A DNA stretch of 12,809 nucleotides from Clostridia bacterium (GTDB lineage: Bacteria; Bacillota_A; Clostridia; Christensenellales; UBA1750): NCBI GenBank assembly GCA_017413675.1, contig JAFPSR010000011.1, positions 1 through 12,809 of the forward strand, given 5' to 3'. Each line of letters starts with the position of its first letter. Position 1 is the stretch's first letter. A program made the position numbers and the translations under genes. The notes under the pieces were generated by a model. The model did not search any database. It worked only from the letters and a program-made list of their open reading frames with translations, and had not been told where the DNA came from. Positions 1 to 7,732 of this stretch are shown here, piece after piece.

Positions 1-1
1 G

Positions 2-262
2 AGCCGCGTCAAGGCCGGCTGCACGGGCTGCCGTTACTGCATGCCCTGCCCCAACGGCGTTCACATCCCGAACATTCTGCAGGGATATGACAGAGCTTAC
101 ATGTTCGACAACATGGATTCCTTCAAGGGTGAATATGCCCGCCTGAAGGCCGACGGTCACGGAGCCGACCAGTGCATCCAGTGCGGTGCCTGTGAGTCCG
201 TATGCCCGCAGCATCTGCCGATCATGGAGCTGCTGCCCACATTTGCCGCCGAACTCGAATAG
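2..262 (+). CDS. Aldo/keto reductase with [4Fe-4S] motifs, C-terminal fragment
   Basis: This is the end of a gene whose start lies left of the window; the frame is open from base 2 to a TAG stop at 260-262. The 86 visible residues carry two cysteine clusters. The first is near the left edge and reads CTGCRYCMPCP. The second, about 35 residues before the end, reads CIQCGACESVCP. Paired clusters of this kind at the C-terminus are typical of the iron-sulfur branch of the aldo/keto reductase family (COG1453-like predicted oxidoreductases), in which a TIM-barrel NADPH domain precedes a ferredoxin-like tail. The barrel is outside the window, so the substrate and the reductase assignment rest on the tail alone. 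A stand-alone ferredoxin-like protein is less likely because the spacing and the text between the clusters match the reductase tail. The gene is convergent with the minus-strand run and ends about 60 bases before a strong hairpin. Confidence 0.8.
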   Translation, partial: SRVKAGCTGCRYCMPCPNGVHIPNILQGYDRAYMFDNMDSFKGEYARLKADGHGADQCIQCGACESVCPQHLPIMELLPTFAAELE

Positions 263-321
263 GATCTGATTCCGCTCTTTCCCTTTCCCGGGGAAAACCT
301 GCAGGATCCTTTCACCGCTGA

Positions 322-365
322 AAAAATCCGCTTTGGCTGCCAACTGGCCGCCAAAGCGGATTTTT
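322..365. terminator. Bidirectional intrinsic terminator between convergent genes
   Basis: A perfect 16-bp inverted repeat has arms at 322-337 and 350-365, with a 12-base loop that can itself form a short GCC/GGC stem. The core of the arms is CCGCTTTGGC/GCCAAAGCGG. On the plus strand the stem ends in TTTTTGTTT; on the minus strand it ends in six T. It therefore fits factor-independent termination in both directions: for the reductase on the left and for the long minus-strand run ending with the glycosidase, whose stop codon (368-370) lies 2 bases from the stem. Confidence 0.92.
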
Positions 366-367
366 GT

Positions 368-1702
368 TTACCATCGGATTTCCGTGCAGCTGCAGGCAGG
401 CAGGTTCAGCCTTCCGTCCCGGATTCGTTCTCCGGTCGGGGAATAGCAGTTGGCCGCGTCGATTCGGAAAATCTCAGCATCCAAAGGATCCGCACCCGAG
501 ATCATCAGTTCTGCTTCTACAGGTTCCTCCCCGGGGTTCGCCAGCAGCAGGATTTTCCTTTCTCCTGCAGCTGCCCCCAATACGAAGATGCCTTCCCCTT
601 CCAGGAACGTTTCGGTTTCCTGTCCCAGCCTGTAGGCCTGGTTGAACATCCTAAAGGCGTAGTATGTCAGGTAGGGTTTCCAGGTGTCCGGATTAAACAG
701 TCCACCGTACTGGCTCGGGCCGATACGGCCGTCATAGTAGGCAAGCAGGCCGACCGGCTTTTTCTGCATTCCAAGCATAACTGCCAGCGCCCCGGCCGCA
801 GCAGCCGGCGTTCCCCTGCTCTCGATCGTATGATGTGGATTCCACTCATCCAGGATATCCTCCGTATCCCTGAATCCGTGTTTTTCCAGCATCCTCCGGC
901 AGTAATCCTCCTGTCGGAGCACTTCCTGCACACTGCCATAACTGTGCCATGAGAAAAAATCCAGCGGAGCCCTATGTTCATTAGAGGAAATATACTCCAG
1001 GAATTCATGGGCATAATTCAGCCAGTACTCCCGGATATTGGAAGGATTTGCGAAACCCTTACATTCCGGATCCAGCTTCTCCGGGGCAAATCCGCAGGAA
1101 GCATACCCTCCGATCCGAATACTTTCCCCGAAACATTGCTTCAGGTGGATCGCCGTGGTTTCATACAGGCGGAAAAACTCTTCCTTCGTCCCCATCCAGC
1201 ACATCCCGCCTGTACCGTTCATACTGCCTTCCGGTTCGTTCCAGATCTCCCAGTATCGGATCCCGAATGTATACCCGTCTGCCCATCCTTCATTATAATG
1301 GCGGATGACATGTTCACAGATCCTGGCCCACTTTCCATAGTCCCTGGGCGGGAAAACCCGGTACGCCCTGACCTTGACGTAGTTTTCGATCGTGACACCC
1401 AGACGGAAAATGGGTTCGCATCCCTGTTCCATAAGGTGTTCGATCAGCCAGTCCGTAAAGACAAAATCGTAGGATTCCGCAAGTGTCTCATCCGCATCGA
1501 AATCCGGAAACAGATTGGGAATATCCACAAATCTGGATCCTCCGAACATTCCGCCCACGTCATGCAGCCGGGAATATGGGAATCCCGCCTCCCCGATATA
1601 GTGAAACAGGGTATCCTGCAGTCCCAGGATCGGGGGCTGCCCAATCCCGTGCATGGGTTTGATTTTCCCGACTGTTTTTGTAAAGTCTGCCCGAATCCGC
1701 AT
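368..1702 (-). CDS. GH39-like glycoside hydrolase (beta-xylosidase type)
   Basis: A 444-residue protein with the hallmarks of clan GH-A retaining glycosidases, closest to family GH39. The motif WEIWNEPE (residues 151-158) puts the acid/base at Glu156 after Asn155. ILDEWN (283-288) gives the probable nucleophile Glu286. The N-terminal half (about 15-350) reads as the TIM barrel and includes YSRLHDVGG (43-51) and a HSYG stretch (253-256). Residues about 365-444 look like a small beta-sandwich, as GH39 enzymes usually have. There is no signal peptide or membrane segment, so it should act in the cytoplasm on imported oligosaccharides or glycosides. The start is supported by GGGAGG about 8-9 bases upstream. 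It follows recX by 26 bases and is the last gene before the terminator. No transporter or other sugar gene lies nearby, so the substrate cannot be inferred; xylosides are only the commonest case for the family. Confidence 0.8.
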   Translation of the reverse strand: MRIRADFTKTVGKIKPMHGIGQPPILGLQDTLFHYIGEAGFPYSRLHDVGGMFGGSRFVDIPNLFPDFDADETLAESYDFVFTDWLIEHLMEQGCEPIFRLGVTIENYVKVRAYRVFPPRDYGKWARICEHVIRHYNEGWADGYTFGIRYWEIWNEPEGSMNGTGGMCWMGTKEEFFRLYETTAIHLKQCFGESIRIGGYASCGFAPEKLDPECKGFANPSNIREYWLNYAHEFLEYISSNEHRAPLDFFSWHSYGSVQEVLRQEDYCRRMLEKHGFRDTEDILDEWNPHHTIESRGTPAAAAGALAVMLGMQKKPVGLLAYYDGRIGPSQYGGLFNPDTWKPYLTYYAFRMFNQAYRLGQETETFLEGEGIFVLGAAAGERKILLLANPGEEPVEAELMISGADPLDAEIFRIDAANCYSPTGERIRDGRLNLPACSCTEIRW

Positions 1703-1728
1703 TCCTGCCGCCTCCCGGACATCATAGT

Positions 1729-2247
1729 TTATAAATCCTGTGTCTCCTCTTCCGTTTCCGATACCGCGATCCGCAGAGCCTGTCGGATCACACCGGACTC
1801 GTAGCCGCGTCTCTGCAGGGAAGCATATGCCCTCTTCCTCGACTGCTCATCCTTCTGCCCGCGGAGAGCCTTCCGGGCAAAAGCGGCCGCTGTTTCGATT
1901 TCCGCTTCCTCATCCAGTTCCCGCACGACATCCATGGCTGTATCCCTGTCGATCCCGGAACGGATCAGTTCCATTCTGACCTTTCGCCGTCCGCCCTTCC
2001 TCTGCCTGACTTCAGCATACCTTTGGGCAAAACGTTCATCGTCCAGGTATTCCAGTTCCTTGAGCCGTTCCACAACCGCATCCACCGCTTCTCCCGGATA
2101 TTCCTTTTTCTCCAGGTAATCCCGCAGCTGTTTTTCCGTCCTCTCGCGGCGGGTAAGATAGTACAGGGAGAGAGAAAACGCCTTTTCCACCTGCTTTTCC
2201 GGGGAAAGGGATGCAGGATCCGTCTTTCTTCTTTTCACATTGCTCAT
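1729..2247 (-). CDS. recX: RecX family regulatory protein
   Basis: A 172-residue, highly charged, helical protein. Residues 26-115 carry the RecX pattern of tandem three-helix repeats: LTRRERTEKQLRDYL (31-45), then VVERLKELEYLDDERFAQRY (58-77), then a basic GGRRKVRMEL segment (85-94). A third repeat covers about 120-160 (FARKAL, RAYASLQRRGY). RecX binds RecA filaments and limits recombinase and coprotease activity. recA itself is not in the window. The ATG overlaps the stop of the upstream deacylase gene by 4 bases (ATGA), and AAGGA sits 7 bases before the start inside that gene, so translation is probably coupled. Length is within the normal range for Firmicutes RecX, which is often somewhat longer. 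Its neighbours of related function are distant in the run (rarA), so the link to DNA repair regulation is only through co-transcription. Confidence 0.93.
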   Translation of the reverse strand: MSNVKRRKTDPASLSPEKQVEKAFSLSLYYLTRRERTEKQLRDYLEKKEYPGEAVDAVVERLKELEYLDDERFAQRYAEVRQRKGGRRKVRMELIRSGIDRDTAMDVVRELDEEAEIETAAAFARKALRGQKDEQSRKRAYASLQRRGYESGVIRQALRIAVSETEEETQDL

Positions 2248-3602
2248 CTTACGTTCCTTACCGTCAGCAGGCGCCCGGCCTGCGCATTCAGGACCTTTCC
2301 CTCCGCAAAGGCCGGCTTTCCGTTCACGAAGACCATTTTCACGCCTTCCGCCATCCGGTCCGGTACCCCGTCAGATCCTCCGAACCATGCCGTATCCCGG
2401 TAGGATGCGGGATCAAAGACGACCAGATCCGCATCGGCAGATTCCCGGAGACGTCCTTTCCCGGACAAACGGAACAGCTTTGCCGGGAACAGGGTGACCT
2501 TGGCGATTGCCTGCGGCAGCGTCATCTTTCTTCTGACTATCACCATCTGGTGGAAAAACCGGGCAAAACTTCCCGCTACCTGCGGATGTCCTTCCCCGGG
2601 TGCATATTCTCCGGCATCGGAAGAAAGGGCACAATATGGCTTTTCCAGGATCCTGTACACTTCCTCCTCCGTTCCGGACATTTCCAGAAGGGCTTCCCTT
2701 CCGTGTTCCGCACGGGCGTGCCGGTACAGTTCCGGCGTCAGAACTTCCCCTTTATGATCGCCGGTTGTAATCATAAACCGGTCGTATCCCATCTTTTCAA
2801 CGTACTCCTGCTCGAACAGGGGGGACCCCAATCCGGAGACCCACCAGGTATACATTCCGGAATCAATCCAGACATCCGCCCCGTTCCGCCGGGCAGCTTC
2901 CACCACCGCCAGCGCATCCGTAAGCAGTTTTTCCTGCACCCCGTACTGATAGACAAAATGGGAAATCAGGAGCCTGGTCCCCGCTTTGCGGCTGGTCTCG
3001 ATCACCCGTTCCAGATGTCCCAGGTCATCCTCCGTATCCAGCTGGGTATCCACTGCGGTAAACCCGCCGTGTTCCCCGGCCAGATGCATAAGTTCCTCGA
3101 CTTCCCCGTAAGTATATCCGGGAGCATATCCCAGACCGAATGAGATCCCGATAGCTCCCTGTTCCATGGCTTTTTCCGCAAGGGCACACATCTGGATAAC
3201 TTCTTTGCCGGTTGCTTCCTGGTAACGGTCAATTCCCAGGACGTTCCGGATCGCATTGTGTCCCACATAGTCCATCTGGTTGATCAGGAATCCTTCTCTG
3301 CAGCGTTCGGTAAAGGCTGCAAAGTCCGCAGGACCGCCTCCGCAGTTCCCGCCAACCGTGGTCGTAACCCCCTGCGCCAGGGAAAGAGTCCCGGCACGCG
3401 GCCGGCACTCTATATGAGCATGTACATCGATCATCCCCGGTGCGACATACCATCCCTCCAGATCGTATTCCGTCTCTCCCTGCAGGGTATTCGCCGCGGC
3501 AACAGCCGCGATCTTCCCGTCTCTGATTCCCAGATCTCCGGGAACAACGGCTTCTTTCTCCGGATCGACCAGATATACCTTTTTCAGTACGGTTTCCAAC
3601 AT
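2244..3602 (-). CDS. N-acyl-D-amino-acid deacylase-like amidohydrolase
   Basis: A 452-residue metal-dependent amidohydrolase of the D-aminoacylase/dihydroorotase type. Visible signs are an N-terminal small beta domain, then GMIDVHAH (56-63, metal ligands His61 and His63), GVTTTVGGNCGG (78-89) with Cys87 at the position of the D-aminoacylase metal-bridging Cys, LLISH (211-215) with His215, and ALSSDAGE (325-332) with probable catalytic Asp329. The C-terminus returns to the beta domain (ADLVVFDP, 391-398). The family removes N-acyl groups from D-amino acids or opens related rings; the exact substrate is unknown. I chose the ATG at 3602 because AGAAGGA lies 7 bases upstream. A TTG 48 bases earlier (3650) has no usable site and would overlap tldE. 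The segment that reads like HxRDE in typical D-aminoacylases is here AVDTQLDTED (183-192), so specificity may differ. It sits 34 bases after tldE and overlaps recX by 4 bases. Confidence 0.8.
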   Translation of the reverse strand: MLETVLKKVYLVDPEKEAVVPGDLGIRDGKIAAVAAANTLQGETEYDLEGWYVAPGMIDVHAHIECRPRAGTLSLAQGVTTTVGGNCGGGPADFAAFTERCREGFLINQMDYVGHNAIRNVLGIDRYQEATGKEVIQMCALAEKAMEQGAIGISFGLGYAPGYTYGEVEELMHLAGEHGGFTAVDTQLDTEDDLGHLERVIETSRKAGTRLLISHFVYQYGVQEKLLTDALAVVEAARRNGADVWIDSGMYTWWVSGLGSPLFEQEYVEKMGYDRFMITTGDHKGEVLTPELYRHARAEHGREALLEMSGTEEEVYRILEKPYCALSSDAGEYAPGEGHPQVAGSFARFFHQMVIVRRKMTLPQAIAKVTLFPAKLFRLSGKGRLRESADADLVVFDPASYRDTAWFGGSDGVPDRMAEGVKMVFVNGKPAFAEGKVLNAQAGRLLTVRNVR

Positions 3603-3609
3603 TTCAAAA

Positions 3610-3616
3610 TCCTTCT
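3610..3616 (-). promoter_or_regulatory. Ribosome binding site that fixes the deacylase start
   Basis: AGAAGGA on the minus strand ends 7 bases before the ATG at 3602. The alternative TTG at 3650 has GAAGG only about one base upstream, which is too close. The shorter protein also begins where the family's N-terminal beta domain begins. Confidence 0.7.
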
Positions 3617-3636
3617 GTTTCCCGCCTGCAGACTGT

Positions 3637-4992
3637 TTATTTGCCGGCAACCTTCATGCCCCGCACAAGGAAGCAGGGGGAACCGATGCTTGCCCCGCCG
3701 CCGGGCATGGAGAATTTCAGATCACTGCCGACAGCCTCGCACCGTTTCAGCAGATCGTAATAGTTCCCGGCCAGCGTGATCTGGTTTACGGGACGCACTT
3801 TTTTCCCGCCTTCCACCAGGAAGCCTTTCGCCAGCAGGGAAAAATCCCCGCTGATGGGGTTCGCCCCGGCATGCAGACCCGACAGGGAAGTAATATAAAT
3901 GCCCCTGTGCAGTCTGGCCATCATGGCTTCCAGGCCTTCCGTTCCTTTTTCTATATAGAAATTCGTCATGGAAACGCCGACCGGAGAGGCATACCCGGCA
4001 CGTCCGGCATTGCCTGTCGTCGCAATTCCCTGTTTATGAGCTGTCTTCAGGTTGTGCAGCAAGGTACAAAGCCTTCCCTTTTCCACAATCAGCTTATTCC
4101 GGGTGCTGACGCCCTCCCCGTCGAAACTGCGGGATGCAAAGCCGCCCGGGAGCAGGGGATCGTCATGGATTGTCAGGCAGGGGGCCGCAATCACCTCCCC
4201 TTCCTTTCCCTGCAGCAGGGACAGCCCCCGCTGCGCCGCATCGGCGGAAAAGATATCCCCAAAGCAGGCAATCAGGTCCGTCATGGTTTCATTTTCGAAC
4301 AGGATGTCATACGTCCCGGATACCAGGCTTTCACTGCCCAGATAGCTGCGTGCGTCTTCCACGCCCCGCTTCGCGATGTCGGCATAGTTCTGGAGATCCA
4401 GATCCCTGCCGGCATAATAGGCAAACCCGTCCTGCATGCTCTGTCCGGCATCGGTCAGGATCGGTTCCAGGCAGGCAAACCCCAGGTTGCTGTGTCTCTC
4501 CAGTTCCAGTCCGAGGCTGTTCCGCAGCAGCGTTTTCCCGGAAGACGTGGATACCATACAGTGCGTCACCTTCTGGGCCCCCAGCTGCAGGGCTTCCTTT
4601 TCCATGGACAGGGCAAACTCGATCTTGTCCCTTTCCGTCATGCGGTCCAGTTCCTCCCGGTAGATTCCTTCCACCGGGGTATAGCTGTCCCCGGCTTCAT
4701 GAATAAACTGGCGGTCCGGATTCTCGATCAGCAGCGCGTTTTCCTTGGCTGCCGAAACCAGCATTTCCACAGCGTCCTCATCCAGAACCTGTGTGCTGGC
4801 ATATCCCATTCGGTCATTGTACAGTCCGCGGAAGGACAGTCCGCCCTCGCTGCAGACATTATATTCGTCAATTTCTCCGGAAAAAACCGTTACGGAAAAG
4901 CTTTCCGCGTCGCTGGCATACACCTCACAGGCGGCAAATCCTTCCTGTTTGGCCCGGGCAAAAAGAAGATCCATAAATTTTCTGCGTTCCAT
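3637..4992 (-). CDS. tldE: TldE/PmbA subunit of the TldD/E metallopeptidase
   Basis: A 451-residue member of the TldD/PmbA (U62) family. It lacks the HExxxH metal motif of its partner TldD, which identifies it as the non-metal subunit. Family features include the N-terminal FSGEIDEYN stretch (about 38-46), a central LFENETMTDLI segment, GDFSLLAKGFLVEGG near residues 380-395, and the glycine-rich PGGGASIGSP (430-439) near the end. Length matches E. coli PmbA (450). In E. coli the TldD/TldE heterodimer forms a barrel that admits unfolded peptides, cleaves the microcin B17 leader and degrades the antitoxin CcdA; the clostridial substrate is unknown. It starts 11 bases after tldD, with an AAGGAGGGG site at 4997-5005 that overlaps the tldD stop codon. 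This arrangement favours equimolar coupled synthesis of the two subunits. Confidence 0.92.
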   Translation of the reverse strand: MERRKFMDLLFARAKQEGFAACEVYASDAESFSVTVFSGEIDEYNVCSEGGLSFRGLYNDRMGYASTQVLDEDAVEMLVSAAKENALLIENPDRQFIHEAGDSYTPVEGIYREELDRMTERDKIEFALSMEKEALQLGAQKVTHCMVSTSSGKTLLRNSLGLELERHSNLGFACLEPILTDAGQSMQDGFAYYAGRDLDLQNYADIAKRGVEDARSYLGSESLVSGTYDILFENETMTDLIACFGDIFSADAAQRGLSLLQGKEGEVIAAPCLTIHDDPLLPGGFASRSFDGEGVSTRNKLIVEKGRLCTLLHNLKTAHKQGIATTGNAGRAGYASPVGVSMTNFYIEKGTEGLEAMMARLHRGIYITSLSGLHAGANPISGDFSLLAKGFLVEGGKKVRPVNQITLAGNYYDLLKRCEAVGSDLKFSMPGGGASIGSPCFLVRGMKVAGK

Positions 4993-5003
4993 GCTGCCCC
5001 TCC

Positions 5004-6392
5004 TTACTGTGCGCCGCCGACGGTAATCTGCGTTACCCGAATCAGCGGCTGTCCGACATTAACCGGGATGGACCCGGACAGGCTTCCGCACATGCCCTGC
5101 CCCAGGCCGAGATTATCGGAAACCCGGTCTACATGCAGGAGAATCTCGTCTCCTTTCCCGATCAGGGTTGCCCCCCGTACCGGTTCCGCAATCTTTCCGT
5201 CGCGGACCCTGTAGCCTTCCATGACGGCAAAATTGAATTCGCCCGTTACCGGGTTGACGGATCCGCCGCCCAGCTTGGCTGCATAGATCCCATCCCCCAT
5301 CGTGGAGAAAATTTCTTCCCGTCTGTCTTTCCCGGGACAGATGAACGTGTTCGTCATCCGGCTCGTCGGTGCATAGGAATAATCCTGGCGCCGCCCGGAA
5401 CCGGTCGGTTCCATACCCATACGGCGCGCATTGAACTGGTCTATGAGATATCCCTTCAGAATCCCGTTCTCGATCAGCACATTCCGCTGGGACGGACATC
5501 CTTCATCATCGATATTGATGGATCCCCATTCGTTGGGGAGAGTCCCGTCATCCACTGCCGTGACGCAGTCCGCCGCTATCTTCTGTCCCAGCTTTCCGCA
5601 GAAAACGGATGCTCCTTTAGCCACAGATGTGGCTTCCAGGGAATGCGCACAGGCTTCATGGAAGATAACGCCGCCGAACCCGTTCTCAATCGCAACGGGC
5701 ATGATCCCGGAAGGACACTTGTCCGCATGAAGCATGGTCACCGCGATCCGGGAAGCTTCTTTCCCCAGATCCTGCAGGGGCAGTCCCTCAATAAACTCAA
5801 ATCCCCGCAGAGCCCCCGGCGATACACTGCCTGTCTGGTTCTCGTTCCCGTCAGCCGCAACCGAACGGACCGAAAGCCGTGTCCGGATCCGCCGGTCGGA
5901 TACAAACAGCCCGTCAGAATTGGCGATCCAGACTGTCTTATCCCCGGCCGCAATGGATCCCAGCACCTGGGAGATCTCCGGACTGTATTCCTTGGCCGCC
6001 GTACAGGCCTCCCGCAGCGCTTCGGCATACCGTTTCCCTTCCACATCTCCCGGGACAATTCCGACAGGGTGGATATTGGAAGGGATTTTCGTGAAGAGGC
6101 GCAGGTCCCCTCCGGTTTTCTTCATCTCCCCGATGGCCTGGGCAGCCTGTTCAGCGGCACGGATCAGACCTTCCTCCGTTCCGAGGTTGGTGTAGGCATA
6201 AGCAGACCTGTAATGGTCGTACACACGGATCCCGGCCCCGAAAAACCGGGCCTTGTTGGCATTTTCCACCTTCCCGTTCAGAAAGGAAGTGCTGTTGGAC
6301 AGATTGTCCTCCATGTAAATCTCCGCAAAATCCCCTCCAGAAGAGAGGGCTACGGACAGAACTTTCTGGGCAACTCTCTGGGTAAGCATCAT
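5004..6392 (-). CDS. tldD: TldD catalytic subunit of the TldD/E metallopeptidase
   Basis: A 462-residue U62-family protein. The metal-binding HExxxH motif is intact as HEACAH (245-250) in GGVIFHEACAHSLE. The C-terminal Cys that completes the site in E. coli TldD is present as Cys435 in GMCGS, followed by the family's IPVNVGQP (442-449). E. coli TldD is 481 residues, so this is full length. With TldE it forms a cytoplasmic protease acting on unstructured peptides. The gene lies 28 bases after rarA and 11 bases before tldE. Two consecutive ATG codons (6392 and 6389) follow GGAGG at 6396-6400. The first is only 3 bases away and the second 6, so the real start may be 6389; this changes the protein by one Met. 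No small precursor-peptide gene is visible next to the pair. Confidence 0.94.
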   Translation of the reverse strand: MMLTQRVAQKVLSVALSSGGDFAEIYMEDNLSNSTSFLNGKVENANKARFFGAGIRVYDHYRSAYAYTNLGTEEGLIRAAEQAAQAIGEMKKTGGDLRLFTKIPSNIHPVGIVPGDVEGKRYAEALREACTAAKEYSPEISQVLGSIAAGDKTVWIANSDGLFVSDRRIRTRLSVRSVAADGNENQTGSVSPGALRGFEFIEGLPLQDLGKEASRIAVTMLHADKCPSGIMPVAIENGFGGVIFHEACAHSLEATSVAKGASVFCGKLGQKIAADCVTAVDDGTLPNEWGSINIDDEGCPSQRNVLIENGILKGYLIDQFNARRMGMEPTGSGRRQDYSYAPTSRMTNTFICPGKDRREEIFSTMGDGIYAAKLGGGSVNPVTGEFNFAVMEGYRVRDGKIAEPVRGATLIGKGDEILLHVDRVSDNLGLGQGMCGSLSGSIPVNVGQPLIRVTQITVGGAQ

Positions 6393-6420
6393 TTACCTCC
6401 ATACTGAATAATTCGCCGTC

Positions 6421-7716
6421 TCACGGTTCGATCTTCCTGGATCGGCGCAGGGCGCGGATTCGGGTTTCAAACCCTTCATCCGTAGGTTCGTAATAGACAT
6501 CATTTCGTGCGTCTTCCGGCATATAATCCTGCCGGATATAGTGGCCGGGATAATCATGCGGGTATTTATACCCTGTCCCGCTCCCAAGGCGTTCCGCTCC
6601 TGCATAATGGGTATCCCGAAGATGCACAGGCACCGCGTTGTTCCCTGCTTTTTCCGCCGCAGCCATAGCCCTTTCCATAGCCACAACGGCGGAATTGGAT
6701 TTGGAACTTTCGCAGACCGTTATGATCGCTTGGGTAATATTGACATTGGCTTCCGGCATGCCGACAAATTCAAGGGCCTGTCCCGCAGCAACCGCCGTTA
6801 AGAATGCATTGGGATTTGCCATCCCCACATCCTCACTGGAGTGGACGATCAGGCGGCGTACGATGATCCGGGGATCCACCCCGTTCTTCAGCATCCGGGC
6901 ATACCAGGCAAGCGCTGCGTCCGTATCCGACCCGCGCAGGGATTTGCAGAATGCCGAAAGCATATCGTAGAACAGGCTTTCATCCATCTGCAGCACACGC
7001 TCCTGAATGCTTTCCTGGGCCACTTCCAGATTCACTACAATTTCCCCGTCCGTGTTCGGAGGCGTTGTCAGGACTGCCAGTTCCAGTGCGTTCATCGCGT
7101 TGCGCACATCCCCGTTCGCAACGAAGCACAGGTGGTCCATCGCATCCTTTTCCACCCGGACACGCAGGTTGCCGAACCCGTTTTCCTTATCCGCAAGCGC
7201 GCGTTCCAAAGCCTTACGGATATCCTCCCCCGTAAGGGGATAAAACCGGAACAGGCGGCACCGGGAGACTATTGCCGGAGTCATGGCAATCACCGGGTTT
7301 TCCGTTGTGGAACCGATGAAATGAATAGTTCCCTTCTCGATGGCCGGAAGAATGGAATCGCTCTGTGCCTTGGACCAGCGGTGGCATTCATCCAGGAGAA
7401 GATAGGTACTTTTCCCGTACAGTCTGGCCTGCTCGGCATTGCGGATCACTTCCCGCACTTCGGCGACCCCGCTGGTTACCGCATTCAGTTTGACAAATTC
7501 GGACTGGGTTGTCTGCGCAACGATACTGGCCAGCGTGGTCTTCCCGCATCCGGGAGGACCGAAAAAAATGCAGGATGTCAGGCGGTCCGCCTCTATCGCC
7601 CTGCGAAGAAGCTTTCCGGGGCCGACAATGTGGCTCTGCCCCAGGAAATCATCCAGGGTTTTCGGACGCATCCGGTCTGCCAGAGGAGCCAGCCGGTCCT
7701 GTGTGAACAAAGTCAT
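6421..7716 (-). CDS. rarA: Replication-associated recombination protein A (RarA/MgsA, AAA+ ATPase)
   Basis: A 431-residue AAA+ ATPase of the clamp-loader-related RarA/MgsA/WRNIP1 family, which acts at stalled replication forks. Residues 15-30 (RMRPKTLDDFLGQSHI) are the family's N-terminal signature. Walker A is GPPGCGKT (53-60), Walker B is LLLDECHRW (106-114), sensor 1 is GSTTENP (135-141), and the arginine region is SRCRLF (151-156). The C-terminal half carries the RarA tetramerisation region with SSEDVGMANP and ending LRDTHYAGAERLG. An in-frame ATG exists 87 bases upstream (7803) but would overlap the kinase gene by 71 bases and add residues the family lacks. The chosen ATG has AAAGGAT 6-7 bases upstream. 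It lies 16 bases behind the kinase gene and 28 bases before tldD. Co-transcription with recX is suggestive of shared repair roles, but the genes between them are unrelated. Confidence 0.95.
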   Translation of the reverse strand: MTLFTQDRLAPLADRMRPKTLDDFLGQSHIVGPGKLLRRAIEADRLTSCIFFGPPGCGKTTLASIVAQTTQSEFVKLNAVTSGVAEVREVIRNAEQARLYGKSTYLLLDECHRWSKAQSDSILPAIEKGTIHFIGSTTENPVIAMTPAIVSRCRLFRFYPLTGEDIRKALERALADKENGFGNLRVRVEKDAMDHLCFVANGDVRNAMNALELAVLTTPPNTDGEIVVNLEVAQESIQERVLQMDESLFYDMLSAFCKSLRGSDTDAALAWYARMLKNGVDPRIIVRRLIVHSSEDVGMANPNAFLTAVAAGQALEFVGMPEANVNITQAIITVCESSKSNSAVVAMERAMAAAEKAGNNAVPVHLRDTHYAGAERLGSGTGYKYPHDYPGHYIRQDYMPEDARNDVYYEPTDEGFETRIRALRRSRKIEP

Positions 7717-7722
7717 ATCCTT

Positions 7723-7729
7723 ATCCTTT
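7723..7729 (-). promoter_or_regulatory. Ribosome binding site that fixes the rarA start
   Basis: AAAGGAT on the minus strand, followed closely by a second AAGGAT at 7717-7722, precedes the ATG at 7716. The longer in-frame starts at 7749 and 7803 have no comparable site and lie inside the kinase coding region. Confidence 0.65.
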
Positions 7730-7732
7730 CTG

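Noticed and set aside
284..296. Small TTTCC/GGAAA hairpin after the reductase stop
   Set aside because: The stem is 5 bp with a 3-base loop and no T tract; the strong terminator at 322-365 accounts for termination.
3603..3650. Longer deacylase starting at a TTG at 3650
   Set aside because: It would overlap tldE, lacks properly spaced ribosome binding sequence, and adds 16 residues with no family match; the ATG at 3602 has a good site.
2244..6420. A peptide natural-product cluster around tldD/tldE
   Set aside because: The gaps are too short for a precursor-peptide gene, and no cyclodehydratase, radical SAM enzyme or exporter is present in the window.
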